From DASTPP01 sp035762175 (GTDB lineage Bacteria > Myxococcota_A > Polyangia > Polyangiales > Polyangiaceae), in contig DASTPP010000234.1 of the NCBI GenBank assembly GCA_035762175.1, positions 1 to 21,438 on the forward strand: a stretch of DNA of 21,438 nucleotides, given 5' to 3'. Positions within the stretch are counted from its first letter, which is position 1; each line of letters opens with the position of its first letter. The notes below the pieces were generated by a model. It had not been told where the DNA came from. It saw nothing but the letters and a program-made list of their open reading frames with translations, and ran no database searches. Positions 12,256 to 19,605 of the stretch are shown piece by piece. The position numbers and the translations under genes were made by a program.

Positions 12256-12897
12256 TCAATCGGGCCGTTCCAGGGGCAGGCCCTCGGCCTCCCAGTGCAG
12301 GACGCCCCCCTCGAGGAAGGCGACCGGGATGCCCTGCTCGGTCAGCTTGGCCGAGAGCGCCTTGGCCCGGTCGCCCGAACGGCAGTAGAGCACCGGCTCG
12401 CCCGTTAGCATGTGGAGCTCGGCCAGGCGCCCCTCGATCTCGCCCTCGGGCAGGTTGACCGCGTAGGGCAGGTGCGCCCGGGCGAAGACGGCCGGCTCGC
12501 GGATGTCGACCGGCGTCACCTGCCCGGCTTGCAAGAGCTGCGCGAGCTCGGCCGGCTTGAGCGCCCCCTCGGCCCGCGGCAGGTGCGGCTCGAGCAGCGC
12601 CCGCAGCTGCGCCCGCCGCAGGGCGCCGACCTGCGCGTCGACGATCTGGCCGCCCGCGACCACCATGAAGGTCGGCACCGACTGGATGCGCAGCTCGCGG
12701 GCGAGCGCGGGCGACTTGTCGATGTTGACGCGCACGACGCTCGCCTTGCCCTTCATCTCTTGCGCGAGCGCCTCGACCTCGGGCTCGATCATTTTGCAGG
12801 GGGCGCACCAGTCGGCATAAAAATCGATGAGCACCGGCAGCTCGCTCTGCAGCACCTTGGCGCGGAACGACTGCTCGTCGACGAGGGGGAGGGCCAT
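12256..12897 (-). CDS. Thioredoxin-rhodanese fusion protein
   Basis: A 213-residue fusion of two small redox/sulfur domains. The thioredoxin domain (about 1-107) has FYADWCAPCK with C31 and C34 (CAPC instead of the usual CGPC), VNIDKSPALARELRIQSVPT with the cis-proline P75, and a C-terminal strand and helix. The rhodanese-like domain (about 112-210) has the strand VTPVDIREPAVFARAHLPYA (127-146) and active loop YCRSGDR with C172 (171-177), the CxxGxR pattern of single-domain sulfurtransferases such as GlpE/PspE. There is no signal peptide, so it is cytosolic. I infer that the thioredoxin cysteines could reduce persulfide or disulfide on the rhodanese cysteine of the same chain. Gaps of 177 bp upstream and 333 bp downstream suggest its own transcription unit. 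Confidence 0.95.
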   Translation of the reverse strand: MALPLVDEQSFRAKVLQSELPVLIDFYADWCAPCKMIEPEVEALAQEMKGKASVVRVNIDKSPALARELRIQSVPTFMVVAGGQIVDAQVGALRRAQLRALLEPHLPRAEGALKPAELAQLLQAGQVTPVDIREPAVFARAHLPYAVNLPEGEIEGRLAELHMLTGEPVLYCRSGDRAKALSAKLTEQGIPVAFLEGGVLHWEAEGLPLERPD

Positions 12898-12899
12898 GG

Positions 12900-12917
12900 C
12901 ACGCTATCTGGAGCGTG
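12900..12917. promoter_or_regulatory. Inverted repeat at the thioredoxin-rhodanese start
   Basis: A perfect inverted repeat CACGCT-N6-AGCGTG lies only 2 nt upstream of the ATG at 12897. It could be an operator half-site pair or a hairpin covering the translation start. No regulator is identified, and in GC-rich DNA a 6-bp repeat could be chance. Confidence 0.35.
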
Positions 12918-12986
12918 GGCGGCCGGGACGCAAGGCCGGCCCGGGCGGGGCCGGGGCCGGGCGGCCCGGGCGGGGGTGAGGTTTTG

Positions 12987-13071
12987 GGGCCTTCGGGGCG
13001 GGGCCCTGCGGGCGGGGCTTCGGGGCGGGGCCCTCTGGACGGGGGCTTCGGGGCGGGGGCCCGGGCCCGGC
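12987..13071. repeat. Tandem repeat of 27-28 bp in intergenic gap
   Basis: Three imperfect copies of GGCTTCGGGGCGGGG(CCC), with CTTCGGGGCG at 12991, 13018 and 13046, fill half of the 177-bp gap between the membrane PP2C and the thioredoxin-rhodanese gene. One strand is G-rich with many G-runs and could form G-quadruplexes. No promoter is obvious inside it. Confidence 0.75.
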
Positions 13072-13074
13072 GGC

Positions 13075-14295
13075 TCAGCGCAGCAGGTAAAAGCCCATGA
13101 AGGCCACGAAGCCCAGGGCGAAGGCGACGAAGAGGCCCACCAGCCAGGGGGGCGTCGAGGCGAGCGGCAGGTCGACCGGCTCGTCGCGATGGTGCGGGGG
13201 CCGGTTCGCCGCGCCGGCGTTGGCCGCCTCGCGCAGCTGGTCGGCGAAGTCGGCGACGTTGATGCTGAGCATCGTGTCGGCCACCTTCGAGGCGCTCGGC
13301 CCGTGGTCGGTCGGGCGCTCGACCGTGAGCGGGTGGAAGACGATGCGCTGCGTCTGGCCGTTGTCGATCGGCTCTTCGGGCAGCGCGTACTTGCGGTACT
13401 TGAGCTCGTCGCCCTCGCCCGGGGGCTTGAGCGCCTCGCCCTCGAAGCGCGCGACGATGCAGGTGATGTTGTCGTGGCCGCCGGCCTGGTTGGCCCGGTC
13501 GGTCAGCACCTGGCACGCCTCGAAGGGGTCTTCGTACGAGCGCAGAATGTCGCGCACCTCTTCGTGCCGCACCATGCCCGACAGGCCGTCGGAGCAGAGC
13601 AAGAGCACGTCGCCGCGCCGCAGCTCGACGAAGGTCAGGTCGACCTGGACCGTGTCGCTCGTGCCGAGCGCCTGCAAGATGATGTTGTTGTGCTCGAAGG
13701 TCTCGGCCTCTTCTTCGGTGAGCTGCCCGGCCTCGATGAGCTGGTTGACGAGCGACTGGTCGCGCGTCACCTGCACGAAGCGGTCGCCGCGCAAGATGTA
13801 GCCGCGGCTGTCGCCCACCTGCCCGAGAAAGAGGTGGTCGTCGACGAGCGACGCCACGGTCGAGGTCGTGCCCATGCCCCGGCGGGTGCGGTCGGCCTTC
13901 GCCTCTTGGTAGATGCGCGCCCCCGCCGCCTCGATCGCCCGCACCAGCCGCCGCGCGAGCTCGTCGTGGTCTTTGGGCGGGTCGCCCTCGACCATGCGCT
14001 CGAACAAGATGTCGACCGCGAGCTGGCTCGCCACCTCGCCCGCCGCCGCGCCGCCCATGCCGTCGCAGACCGCGAAGAGCGTGCCCCGCGGCCCGACGCC
14101 CACCGTCGTGCGCTCGCCCTCGGGCAGCGCGCGGTTTCGGGCCGACAGGTCGGCGATGAGGAAGTTGTCTTCGTTGTGCTCGCGCACCTGCCCGACGTCG
14201 GTGCGCCCGAAGAGCCGCACCCGCACGGGGGGGCCCGCCGGGGCGCCGAGGCCCGGGCTCGACGCGCCCGCGGTGCGCGAGGGCGGCGGGCTCAT
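13075..14295 (-). CDS. PP2C-family Ser/Thr phosphatase with C-terminal membrane anchor
   Basis: A 406-residue PP2C phosphatase starting at the ATG at 14295 (MSPPPSRTAG), which overlaps the FHA stop codon as ATGA; the frame is open further upstream but there it is a shadow of the FHA gene. Motifs: REHNED (38-43), CDGMGG with D78 (77-82), GMGTTST (140-146), GQVGDSRGY (158-166), CSDGLSG with D236 (234-240) and GGHDNITCIVA with D275 (272-282). After the catalytic domain comes a charged region of about 100 residues, then one hydrophobic helix at the very end (about 384-404, LVGLFVAFALGFVAFMGFYLL), so it is tail-anchored with the enzyme in the cytosol. The overlap with the FHA reader strongly suggests they are made together and act on the same pathway. 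Confidence 0.96.
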   Translation of the reverse strand: MSPPPSRTAGASSPGLGAPAGPPVRVRLFGRTDVGQVREHNEDNFLIADLSARNRALPEGERTTVGVGPRGTLFAVCDGMGGAAAGEVASQLAVDILFERMVEGDPPKDHDELARRLVRAIEAAGARIYQEAKADRTRRGMGTTSTVASLVDDHLFLGQVGDSRGYILRGDRFVQVTRDQSLVNQLIEAGQLTEEEAETFEHNNIILQALGTSDTVQVDLTFVELRRGDVLLLCSDGLSGMVRHEEVRDILRSYEDPFEACQVLTDRANQAGGHDNITCIVARFEGEALKPPGEGDELKYRKYALPEEPIDNGQTQRIVFHPLTVERPTDHGPSASKVADTMLSINVADFADQLREAANAGAANRPPHHRDEPVDLPLASTPPWLVGLFVAFALGFVAFMGFYLLR

Positions 14296-16412
14296 GCCGA
14301 CCCGCCCCGGCCGCCCGGGCCCTCGCCCGCGCGCCCCTCGGCCGCCCCGTCGCCGGGCGGCTCGGGCACCTCGAAGCGCAAGAGGTGCAGCCCCACCCGG
14401 AACACGTCGCCGTCGCGCACCGCCACCCGCCCCCGCACCGACACGAAGGTGCCGTTCGACGAGCCCGCGTCTTCGAGCCGGAAGCGGCCGCTCGCCGCGT
14501 CGCGCCGCAGCACCGCGTGCCGGCGCGACAGAAACCCGTCGTCGGGGAACGACAGGTCGGTGCCCTCGCGGCCCAGCGTCATCTCGTCGCGACCCACGTG
14601 CACCACGTCGCGCGTCACCCCCTCGACCGTACGCTGGCACAGGCGCGCGTAGCGGGCGGCCGCCGGCGTGCCGAAGAGCGCCACCCCATGCTGGTAGGCG
14701 GGGCGCAGAGCCCGCTCGGCGTCCATGACAAGCTCAAACCTTAGCACCTGTTGCCCGAGCAAAATCAAGTCTCCGTCGCCGAGCTCGACCGAGGGGGCGA
14801 GCCGCCGGTAGACCCCGTTCAGCGTGCCCAGGTCGGTCAAGTGCCAGCGCCCGCCCTCGAGCACGAGCCGAACGTGGAGCGGCGCCACATAAGGGTCTTC
14901 GGCCAACCGGATCTGACCCTCGCGCGAGCCGATGTCGATGGGCGAGCCGACTAGGGCGAAGGGCGCCCCCTCGGTCGAATTGTGGGTGTAGACAAGCAGG
15001 CGACCATGGGGGGTGGTAGGCGCCGAGGGGTCGATCGCCCTCTGGCGAGCGATCGTGACGTCGATCGTCGGGCGCTGATGCGCCGTCGCCGGGCCCTGGG
15101 GGCTCACCACCCCCACCTCGGGCAGGGGCCCCCGTGGCCTGGCTGGGACGGTCGAGTCTTCGCTCTCATCGAGACCCGCTGCCCCGACACGCGTCGCGTC
15201 ATCGGGGCCCAGCATGGGCAGGGCCGGGCCGCCGTCGCGGGCCAGCGACAAGGGGGCCGCGCCCTCGCCAGAGCTGAGGGCGGTCGCGTCGTCGTCGCCC
15301 GCCTCGGCCCCCAGGGCCGGGGCGTTGACGACGGTGTTGAGGACGTCGTCGTCGGCAGCCTTGGCGCCCTGCGGGGGCGTGAAGAAGGGGGCGCCGCTCT
15401 GCTTGGTCGCGTCCCCCCCCGGCGCGAAGTCGAGGGCGAAGCCGCAGCTACGGCAGAAGAGCTGCCCGAGCGCGGCGCCCGTCTGGCAGCGGGGGCAGCG
15501 CGTGGCGAGCGAGCTCTGCGGCGCCTCGGCGTCGGACCCGGGCAGGGGCGGCAGCGCCGGAAAGGGCGTCGGCGCGCGCGCGGGCGCCGGGCTTTGCTTG
15601 GTCTGCGAGGCGGCGGGTGGCGCCGAGGCCGCGGCCGGCGCGGAGGTCGACGGGGCGCCGCCAATCGAGGGCGACGAAGTTCGCGCCGGGGGCGCCCCAG
15701 GGGTCGAGGGGCGCGCCGGGGGCGCCCCAGGGGTCGAGAGGCGCGCGGGGGGCGTCGCCAGGTTCGGTGCGATCGCCGGGCCCGCCTGAGGGGTGACCAG
15801 GTTCGACGGCGACGAGGCGCGGGCCGGGGGGGCTGCCGGCGCGTTCGGGGGCGCGGAGGCGCGCGGCGGGGCGGCCGGGCCCGGCGACGAGGCGCGCGCC
15901 GGCGCGGGCGGGGCGGGCGGCGTCGAGGCGCGCGTCGGCGACGCGGGCGCGCCCGGGGGCGGGGGCGAGGAGGGGCGCGCGGGCGCCGCCGCCTCACGGG
16001 GCCCGAGGTGGATGACCGGCATCGCCGCGATGGGCTGCGCCTCGTCGCTCGCGGCGGCGGAGGGCGAGGCCTGCATCGACGCGAGCGTCAGCGACGGGGG
16101 CGGGGCGCCGTTGCGGGGCGCGCCGCCCTCGGCCGCGGGCCGCGGCGCAGGCGGGGCGGCGGGCGGTTCGGGGGGCGCCGGGCTCGGGCCCGCCTTGCTC
16201 GCCCCGCCCTCGCCCAGCGGGTTGCCGCAGCTCAGGCAGAAGCGGTAGGTTGGGCGGTTGGGCTGGTGGCAGCGGTCGCAGACCACCTGCGGCGCCTCGG
16301 CCGGGGGCTCGGCGGCGACAGCAGGCGCCGGACCGCGGCTCAAGCGCATACCGCACCCGAGGCAGAAGGTGACGTGACTCTGGTTATCGCGGCCGCACCG
16401 CTCGCAGCGCAC
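14292..16412 (-). CDS. Zinc-ribbon and tandem-FHA-domain protein
   Basis: A 706-residue cytosolic adaptor. I choose the GTG at 16412 because the first zinc ribbon begins right there (VRCERCG) and upstream in-frame sequence is low-complexity. Three zinc ribbons share one geometry, CxxC-x10-CxxC: C3/C6/C17/C20, C45/C48/C59/C62 and C306/C309/C320/C323. Between the second and third lies a Pro/Ala/Ser/Thr-rich region with PPARxSTPGA repeats (about 222-250). An acidic region (about 350-425) has four Asp/Glu-Thr motifs. FHA1 (about 470-562) has IGS instead of IGR (494-496) and AxxH instead of SxxH (A510, H513). FHA2 (about 604-682) keeps GR (614-615), SRRH (629-632) and SSNGTF (651-656). FHA domains bind phosphothreonine. 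The PP2C gene follows with ATGA overlap. I infer a phosphoprotein scaffold for the neighbouring kinases and phosphatase. Confidence 0.94.
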   Translation of the reverse strand: MRCERCGRDNQSHVTFCLGCGMRLSRGPAPAVAAEPPAEAPQVVCDRCHQPNRPTYRFCLSCGNPLGEGGASKAGPSPAPPEPPAAPPAPRPAAEGGAPRNGAPPPSLTLASMQASPSAAASDEAQPIAAMPVIHLGPREAAAPARPSSPPPPGAPASPTRASTPPAPPAPARASSPGPAAPPRASAPPNAPAAPPARASSPSNLVTPQAGPAIAPNLATPPARLSTPGAPPARPSTPGAPPARTSSPSIGGAPSTSAPAAASAPPAASQTKQSPAPARAPTPFPALPPLPGSDAEAPQSSLATRCPRCQTGAALGQLFCRSCGFALDFAPGGDATKQSGAPFFTPPQGAKAADDDVLNTVVNAPALGAEAGDDDATALSSGEGAAPLSLARDGGPALPMLGPDDATRVGAAGLDESEDSTVPARPRGPLPEVGVVSPQGPATAHQRPTIDVTIARQRAIDPSAPTTPHGRLLVYTHNSTEGAPFALVGSPIDIGSREGQIRLAEDPYVAPLHVRLVLEGGRWHLTDLGTLNGVYRRLAPSVELGDGDLILLGQQVLRFELVMDAERALRPAYQHGVALFGTPAAARYARLCQRTVEGVTRDVVHVGRDEMTLGREGTDLSFPDDGFLSRRHAVLRRDAASGRFRLEDAGSSNGTFVSVRGRVAVRDGDVFRVGLHLLRFEVPEPPGDGAAEGRAGEGPGGRGGSA
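15691..15750. repeat. Two 30-bp in-frame tandem repeats in FHA gene
   Basis: Units 15691-15720 and 15721-15750 both begin GGCGCCCCAGGGGTCGAG and differ at a couple of positions; weaker copies flank them. They encode the PPARxSTPGA decapeptides in the disordered region between zinc ribbons, rich in Ser/Thr-Pro sites. Confidence 0.75.
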
Positions 16413-16419
16413 GGCCGAA

Positions 16420-16448
16420 AGAAGAGCCGTCCGGGCGCCGAGCGTCAA
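16420..16448 (-). promoter_or_regulatory. Possible promoter giving a leaderless FHA transcript
   Basis: In the 55-bp gap between the secreted-protein gene and the FHA gene, the minus strand reads TTGACG (16448-16443), then 17 bp, then TCTTCT (16425-16420). The -35 matches 5 of 6 bases; the -10 is weak. Predicted initiation near 16413 coincides with the GTG start, which lacks any Shine-Dalgarno sequence. Confidence 0.35.
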
Positions 16449-16467
16449 GTTTTGCGGAAGCCCGCGC

Positions 16468-17106
16468 TCAGTAGCGGGGCAGGGGCCGGCGCGCCTCGAG
16501 CGTGATTTCGAAGGACAGAAAGTGGGCGAGGCCGAGCGGCGAGTGCCAGTCACCCCCGCGCCAGCGCTGCAGGGCGATGGCCCGGTAGCCGGGGGCGACC
16601 CCGACGAAGATCTGGGGCGCGAGCTCGAACTCAACCCCGACGCCCACGGCCGCGAGCGGCCCGTAGGTCGCGACCGCCCACTCGTCGCCGTAGGCCGCCA
16701 CCCCCGCCGCCAGCGAGACGTAGGGCGAGAAGCGCTGGCCGAGCACGAGGGCCCAGCGCCCCTCGGCCCGCGCCTGCTGCAGGGTCGGCAAGGTCAGCAG
16801 GTTGCCCGAGGTATGCTTGGAGACCTCGTAGGCCCCGCCGAGGTACCAGCCCCGGTGGTCGCGGTAGCCGGCGCGGATCGCGAGCCCGCCGCCGGAGCCG
16901 AAAATGCAAGGAAACTCGGCCTCCTCGACGCAGATCGGGCCCACGCTGAGCTGCGACTCGGCGACGTAGGCGGCGCCGTACTGGAGAAAATCGACCGAGG
17001 AGGGCGGGGGGCCGAGCGGCAGGGGCCGCGTCGGGTCGTCCGCCCGGGCCGCCGCGGGGCCGAGGCCGAGCGCGAGCGCGACCAGGGCCGGGGCCGCCCG
17101 GGGCAC
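16468..17106 (-). CDS. Secreted protein, probable outer-membrane beta-barrel
   Basis: The chosen GTG at 17106 yields 212 residues beginning with a compact signal peptide (MPRAAPALVALALGLGPAAARA, cleavage before DDP). An upstream ATG at 17190 would add 28 residues and overlap the start of the divergent gene at 17189, leaving no promoter space, so I judge it less likely. The mature part has strand-like segments with small and aromatic residues (GLAIRAGYR, GWYLGGAYEVS, YVSLAAGVAAYG, AAVGVGVEFELAPQIFVGVA, LSFEITLEARRPLPRY) typical of small barrels, ending in Tyr. Two cysteines (VGPICVEEAEFPCIFG) may form a disulfide. It lies 55 bp upstream of the FHA gene on the same strand and may share transcripts with it. 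Specific function not recognisable. Confidence 0.85.
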   Translation of the reverse strand: MPRAAPALVALALGLGPAAARADDPTRPLPLGPPPSSVDFLQYGAAYVAESQLSVGPICVEEAEFPCIFGSGGGLAIRAGYRDHRGWYLGGAYEVSKHTSGNLLTLPTLQQARAEGRWALVLGQRFSPYVSLAAGVAAYGDEWAVATYGPLAAVGVGVEFELAPQIFVGVAPGYRAIALQRWRGGDWHSPLGLAHFLSFEITLEARRPLPRY

Positions 17107-17188
17107 GATCTCGCGTGGAAGCTTGACGGCACGCCCCCGCCTGAGACACCGTCGATATGGGTTTTGCCTACACCGAGCGGTAGACATC

Positions 17189-17629
17189 ATGGCGTCGACC
17201 CTAACCGTCCAAGAGTTGAAGCGGGCCCTCGTGAGCGCCGGATTCGAGGTCTACCGGACGCAGGGGGCGGAGGTCCACCTGGCCGAGCGGCCCCGCGAGA
17301 ACCTCATCATGGACGCGGGCGTCAGCGTCGTCATCGACGGGCTGCTGCGGGTGCGCATGGTCACGCGGGCCCAGAAGAACGATTTTCCCGGCGAAGACGG
17401 CGATCGGCTGACCGACCGCGCCCGCCGGCAGGGCGACGCGGCGCTCGCCCGCGGCTTCGCCGAGCGCAGCGTGCGCGAGCGCACGCTCTACGACCCGGGC
17501 GACGGCACGAAAGTGCTTGACACCTGGCTCGAGGTCTTCTTCGAGAAGGACGTCGCGGCTCTGCCCGAGGTGCTCGACGAGGTGCGCTTCGCGATGGGCG
17601 TCGAGAAGACCGCGCCCCGCGGCGCCTGA
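17189..17629 (+). CDS. Small unrecognised cytosolic protein
   Basis: 146 residues from the ATG at 17189 (MASTLTVQELKRALVSAGFEVYR). The first 65 residues look like a compact alpha/beta unit (helix LTVQELKRALVSAGFEV, strands TQGAEVHLAE and DAGVSVVIDGLLRVRMVTRA). The second half is helical and charged, ending in TWLEVFFEKDVAALPEVLDE. No signal peptide, membrane segment or catalytic motif is seen, and I do not recognise the family; sequences upstream of the ATG in frame are not protein-like. It diverges from the secreted-protein gene across an 82-bp gap (17107-17188) that must hold both promoters; the gap has TTGACG (17123-17128) but no matching -10. The 224 bp after it contain no gene. Confidence 0.85.
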   Translation: MASTLTVQELKRALVSAGFEVYRTQGAEVHLAERPRENLIMDAGVSVVIDGLLRVRMVTRAQKNDFPGEDGDRLTDRARRQGDAALARGFAERSVRERTLYDPGDGTKVLDTWLEVFFEKDVAALPEVLDEVRFAMGVEKTAPRGA

Positions 17630-17853
17630 GCTGGGGCCCGAGGGGCCTTCCCGGGGGCGCGCCCCGAGCTCGGCCCTCGCCTCGGGCCGCTCGGCGGCCC
17701 CCGGCCGCCACCTCTGCGGCCGTGGGGGCTCCCGCGCCCGGGCCGGAAGGCCTCCGAGCGGCGGCTGTGGCCTGCGGGGCGAAGGCCGTGCTATCCCCGC
17801 CGTCCCGGGGCCGGCCTGCTTTACGCCAGGCGCGCCGCCGGCCCCCGCCAGCC
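17630..17853. other. Intergenic region upstream of peptidyl-prolyl isomerase gene
   Basis: 224 bp, GC-rich and without a gene. A perfect palindrome GGGGCGCGCCCC lies at 17654-17665. The only A/T-rich spots are GTGCTATCC (17788-17796), a plausible -10 without a clear -35, and CTTTACG (17819-17825). Confidence 0.4.
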
Positions 17854-19605
17854 ATGCTCGACGTCCTCCGCAGTCAGGGTCTCAAGAACACCATTTACGG
17901 CCTGATGATCCTCTCGATCACCGTGGTCTTCGTCGTGCAGTTCCGGCCCGGGGGCGGCGGCCAGAAGGGGGGGGTGCTCAAGACCGATTGCGCCGCCGAG
18001 GTGCGCGGCGAGTGCCTGTCGAGCCGCGACTTTCGCACGACCTTCGGGCTGGTGGCGCGGCGCGACGACGACGCGCGCCTCAAGCGGATGCAGATCAAGA
18101 AGCGCATCGTCGACGGCCTGGTCGAGCGCGAGCTGCTCGCGCAGGACGCGGCCCGGCTCGGCGTGGCGGTCTCGGACGACGACCTGAACGCCGCGCTCAC
18201 GGCGGGCCAGGTGCTGGTCTCGATGCCGGCCGAGCTGCCCGACTTCGTGCTCTACTACAACCTCGGGCTCTCGCCCGAGCGGCCCATGCGCGTGCTGCCC
18301 GTCAAGGGGCCCGACGGGCAGTTCGACAAGAAAGAGTACGAGAAGGCGCTGCGCCGGTACATCAACCGGGGGGCGGCCGAGTTCCGCGAGATGCAGCAGC
18401 AAGAGCACCTGGCGGCGCGGGTGCGCGACCTGGTGCGCTCGCGGGTGCGCGTCGGCGACGACGAGGCGTACGGCGAGTTCGTGCGGCGCAAGGCGAAGGC
18501 GACGGCGAAGTACGTGCGCTTCGACCGGGCCTGGTTCGCCGAGCACGCGCTCGACGAGTCCGACGCGGCGGTCGACGCCTGGGCGGCCGAGCACAAGGAC
18601 GAGGTCGACAAGGCCTGGGAGGCGCGCAAGGGCCAAGGGGCGGCCGAGTGCCGGCTCGCCCGCGCCGTGGCCGCTTCCTGGGGCGAGGGCGCGAGCGACG
18701 ACGAAAAGGCGGCGCTCCGCAAGCAGGTCGACGAGGCGCGGGCGAAGGCCGCCAAGGGCGGCGACGTCGCCGCGCTCGCCCGCGCGCTCAACAACGACCC
18801 GGCGATCGACCCCTCGGGCAACCTCGGCTGCGCGCAGCCCGCGCGCCTGCCGAAGCCGATGGCCGAGGCGCTCGCCGCGCTCAAAGACGGCGAGGTCTCG
18901 CCCGTCGGCGAGACCGACAAGGGCTTCTTCTTCCTCAAGCTCGAGGCGGCGCTCACGGGCGACAAGGCCGAGGCGCAGGGCCGGCGCGAGGCGGCGCGCG
19001 AGCGGCGGCGGGCGACCGAGGCCGAGGCGAAGGCGAGCGAGGCGGCGCGAAAGACGCGCGAGGCGGCCGCCGCGGGCAAGCCGCTCGCCGAGGCGCTCGC
19101 CGAGGCCCTCGCCCCGTACGCGCGCGCCGAGGCGGGCGCGAAGCCCAAGGCCGACCCGAAGGGCGACAAGGGCAAGGGCGAGGCCGGCAAGGGCGGCAAG
19201 GGCGAGGCGGCGGCGGCGCCCGACCGGGCCGAGGCGCCCAAGGTCGAGGAGGCGAAAGACTTCGGGCGCGAGGGCGCGCCGATTCGGGGCCTGCCCTTCG
19301 GCGTCGACCTGCCCTCGGCGGTCTTCGCGCTCGACAAGCCGGGCGACCTGACCGACCTCGTGCGCCTCGACTCGGGCTACCTCGTCGCGCAGCTCGTCGG
19401 CAAGACCGTGCCCTCGCGCGCCGACTTCGACGCCGACAAGGAGCGCGAGAGCTACCGCGCGCAGCTGCTCGCCGCCAAGCGCCACGACGCGCTCGCCGCC
19501 TACGTCGCGCGCCTGCGCGACGCGGCCAAGGGCGAGATCAAGGTGAACGACGCCTACACCAAAGAGAGCGCCCCCGCGCCGGGCGAGTCGGGGGACGAAG
19601 AGTGA
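17854..19605 (+). CDS. Membrane-anchored SurA/PpiD-like peptidyl-prolyl isomerase
   Basis: 583 residues from the ATG at 17854. The N-terminus MLDVLRSQGLKNTIYGLMILSITVVFVVQF resembles PpiD, which begins with a short cytosolic tail and one membrane helix (about 11-29) and places its chaperone domain in the periplasm. Residues about 70-120 (KKRIVDGLVERELLAQDAARLGVAVSDDDL) match the SurA N-terminal helical pattern. A parvulin (PpiC-type) domain spans about 265-366, with GDVAALARALNNDPAIDPSGNLG and SPVGETDKGFFFLKLE. An Ala/Glu/Lys/Gly-rich stretch (about 370-465) interrupts it and a conserved-looking C-terminal segment. Family role: periplasmic proline isomerase and chaperone for secreted and outer-membrane proteins. 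Its stop overlaps the start of the M16 peptidase gene (GTGA), so the two are co-translated. Confidence 0.9.
   Translation: MLDVLRSQGLKNTIYGLMILSITVVFVVQFRPGGGGQKGGVLKTDCAAEVRGECLSSRDFRTTFGLVARRDDDARLKRMQIKKRIVDGLVERELLAQDAARLGVAVSDDDLNAALTAGQVLVSMPAELPDFVLYYNLGLSPERPMRVLPVKGPDGQFDKKEYEKALRRYINRGAAEFREMQQQEHLAARVRDLVRSRVRVGDDEAYGEFVRRKAKATAKYVRFDRAWFAEHALDESDAAVDAWAAEHKDEVDKAWEARKGQGAAECRLARAVAASWGEGASDDEKAALRKQVDEARAKAAKGGDVAALARALNNDPAIDPSGNLGCAQPARLPKPMAEALAALKDGEVSPVGETDKGFFFLKLEAALTGDKAEAQGRREAARERRRATEAEAKASEAARKTREAAAAGKPLAEALAEALAPYARAEAGAKPKADPKGDKGKGEAGKGGKGEAAAAPDRAEAPKVEEAKDFGREGAPIRGLPFGVDLPSAVFALDKPGDLTDLVRLDSGYLVAQLVGKTVPSRADFDADKERESYRAQLLAAKRHDALAAYVARLRDAAKGEIKVNDAYTKESAPAPGESGDEE

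Noticed and set aside
12412..14652. 746-residue plus-strand open frame
   Set aside because: Antisense to the PP2C and thioredoxin-rhodanese genes; repetitive Val/Asp/Glu/Arg composition and no recognisable domain.
17123..17161. TTGACG with GATATG as promoter for the small protein at 17189
   Set aside because: The spacing is about 26-27 bp, too long for a sigma70-type promoter.
17107..17190. ATG at 17190 as start of the secreted protein
   Set aside because: It would overlap the divergent gene start and place 28 Arg/Cys-rich residues before an otherwise ideal signal peptide; the GTG at 17106 fits better, though this is not proven.
17821..19485. 554-residue minus-strand open frame opposite the isomerase gene
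   Set aside because: Antisense artefact; Leu/Ala/Arg-rich sequence mirroring the Ala/Glu/Lys codons of the real gene.
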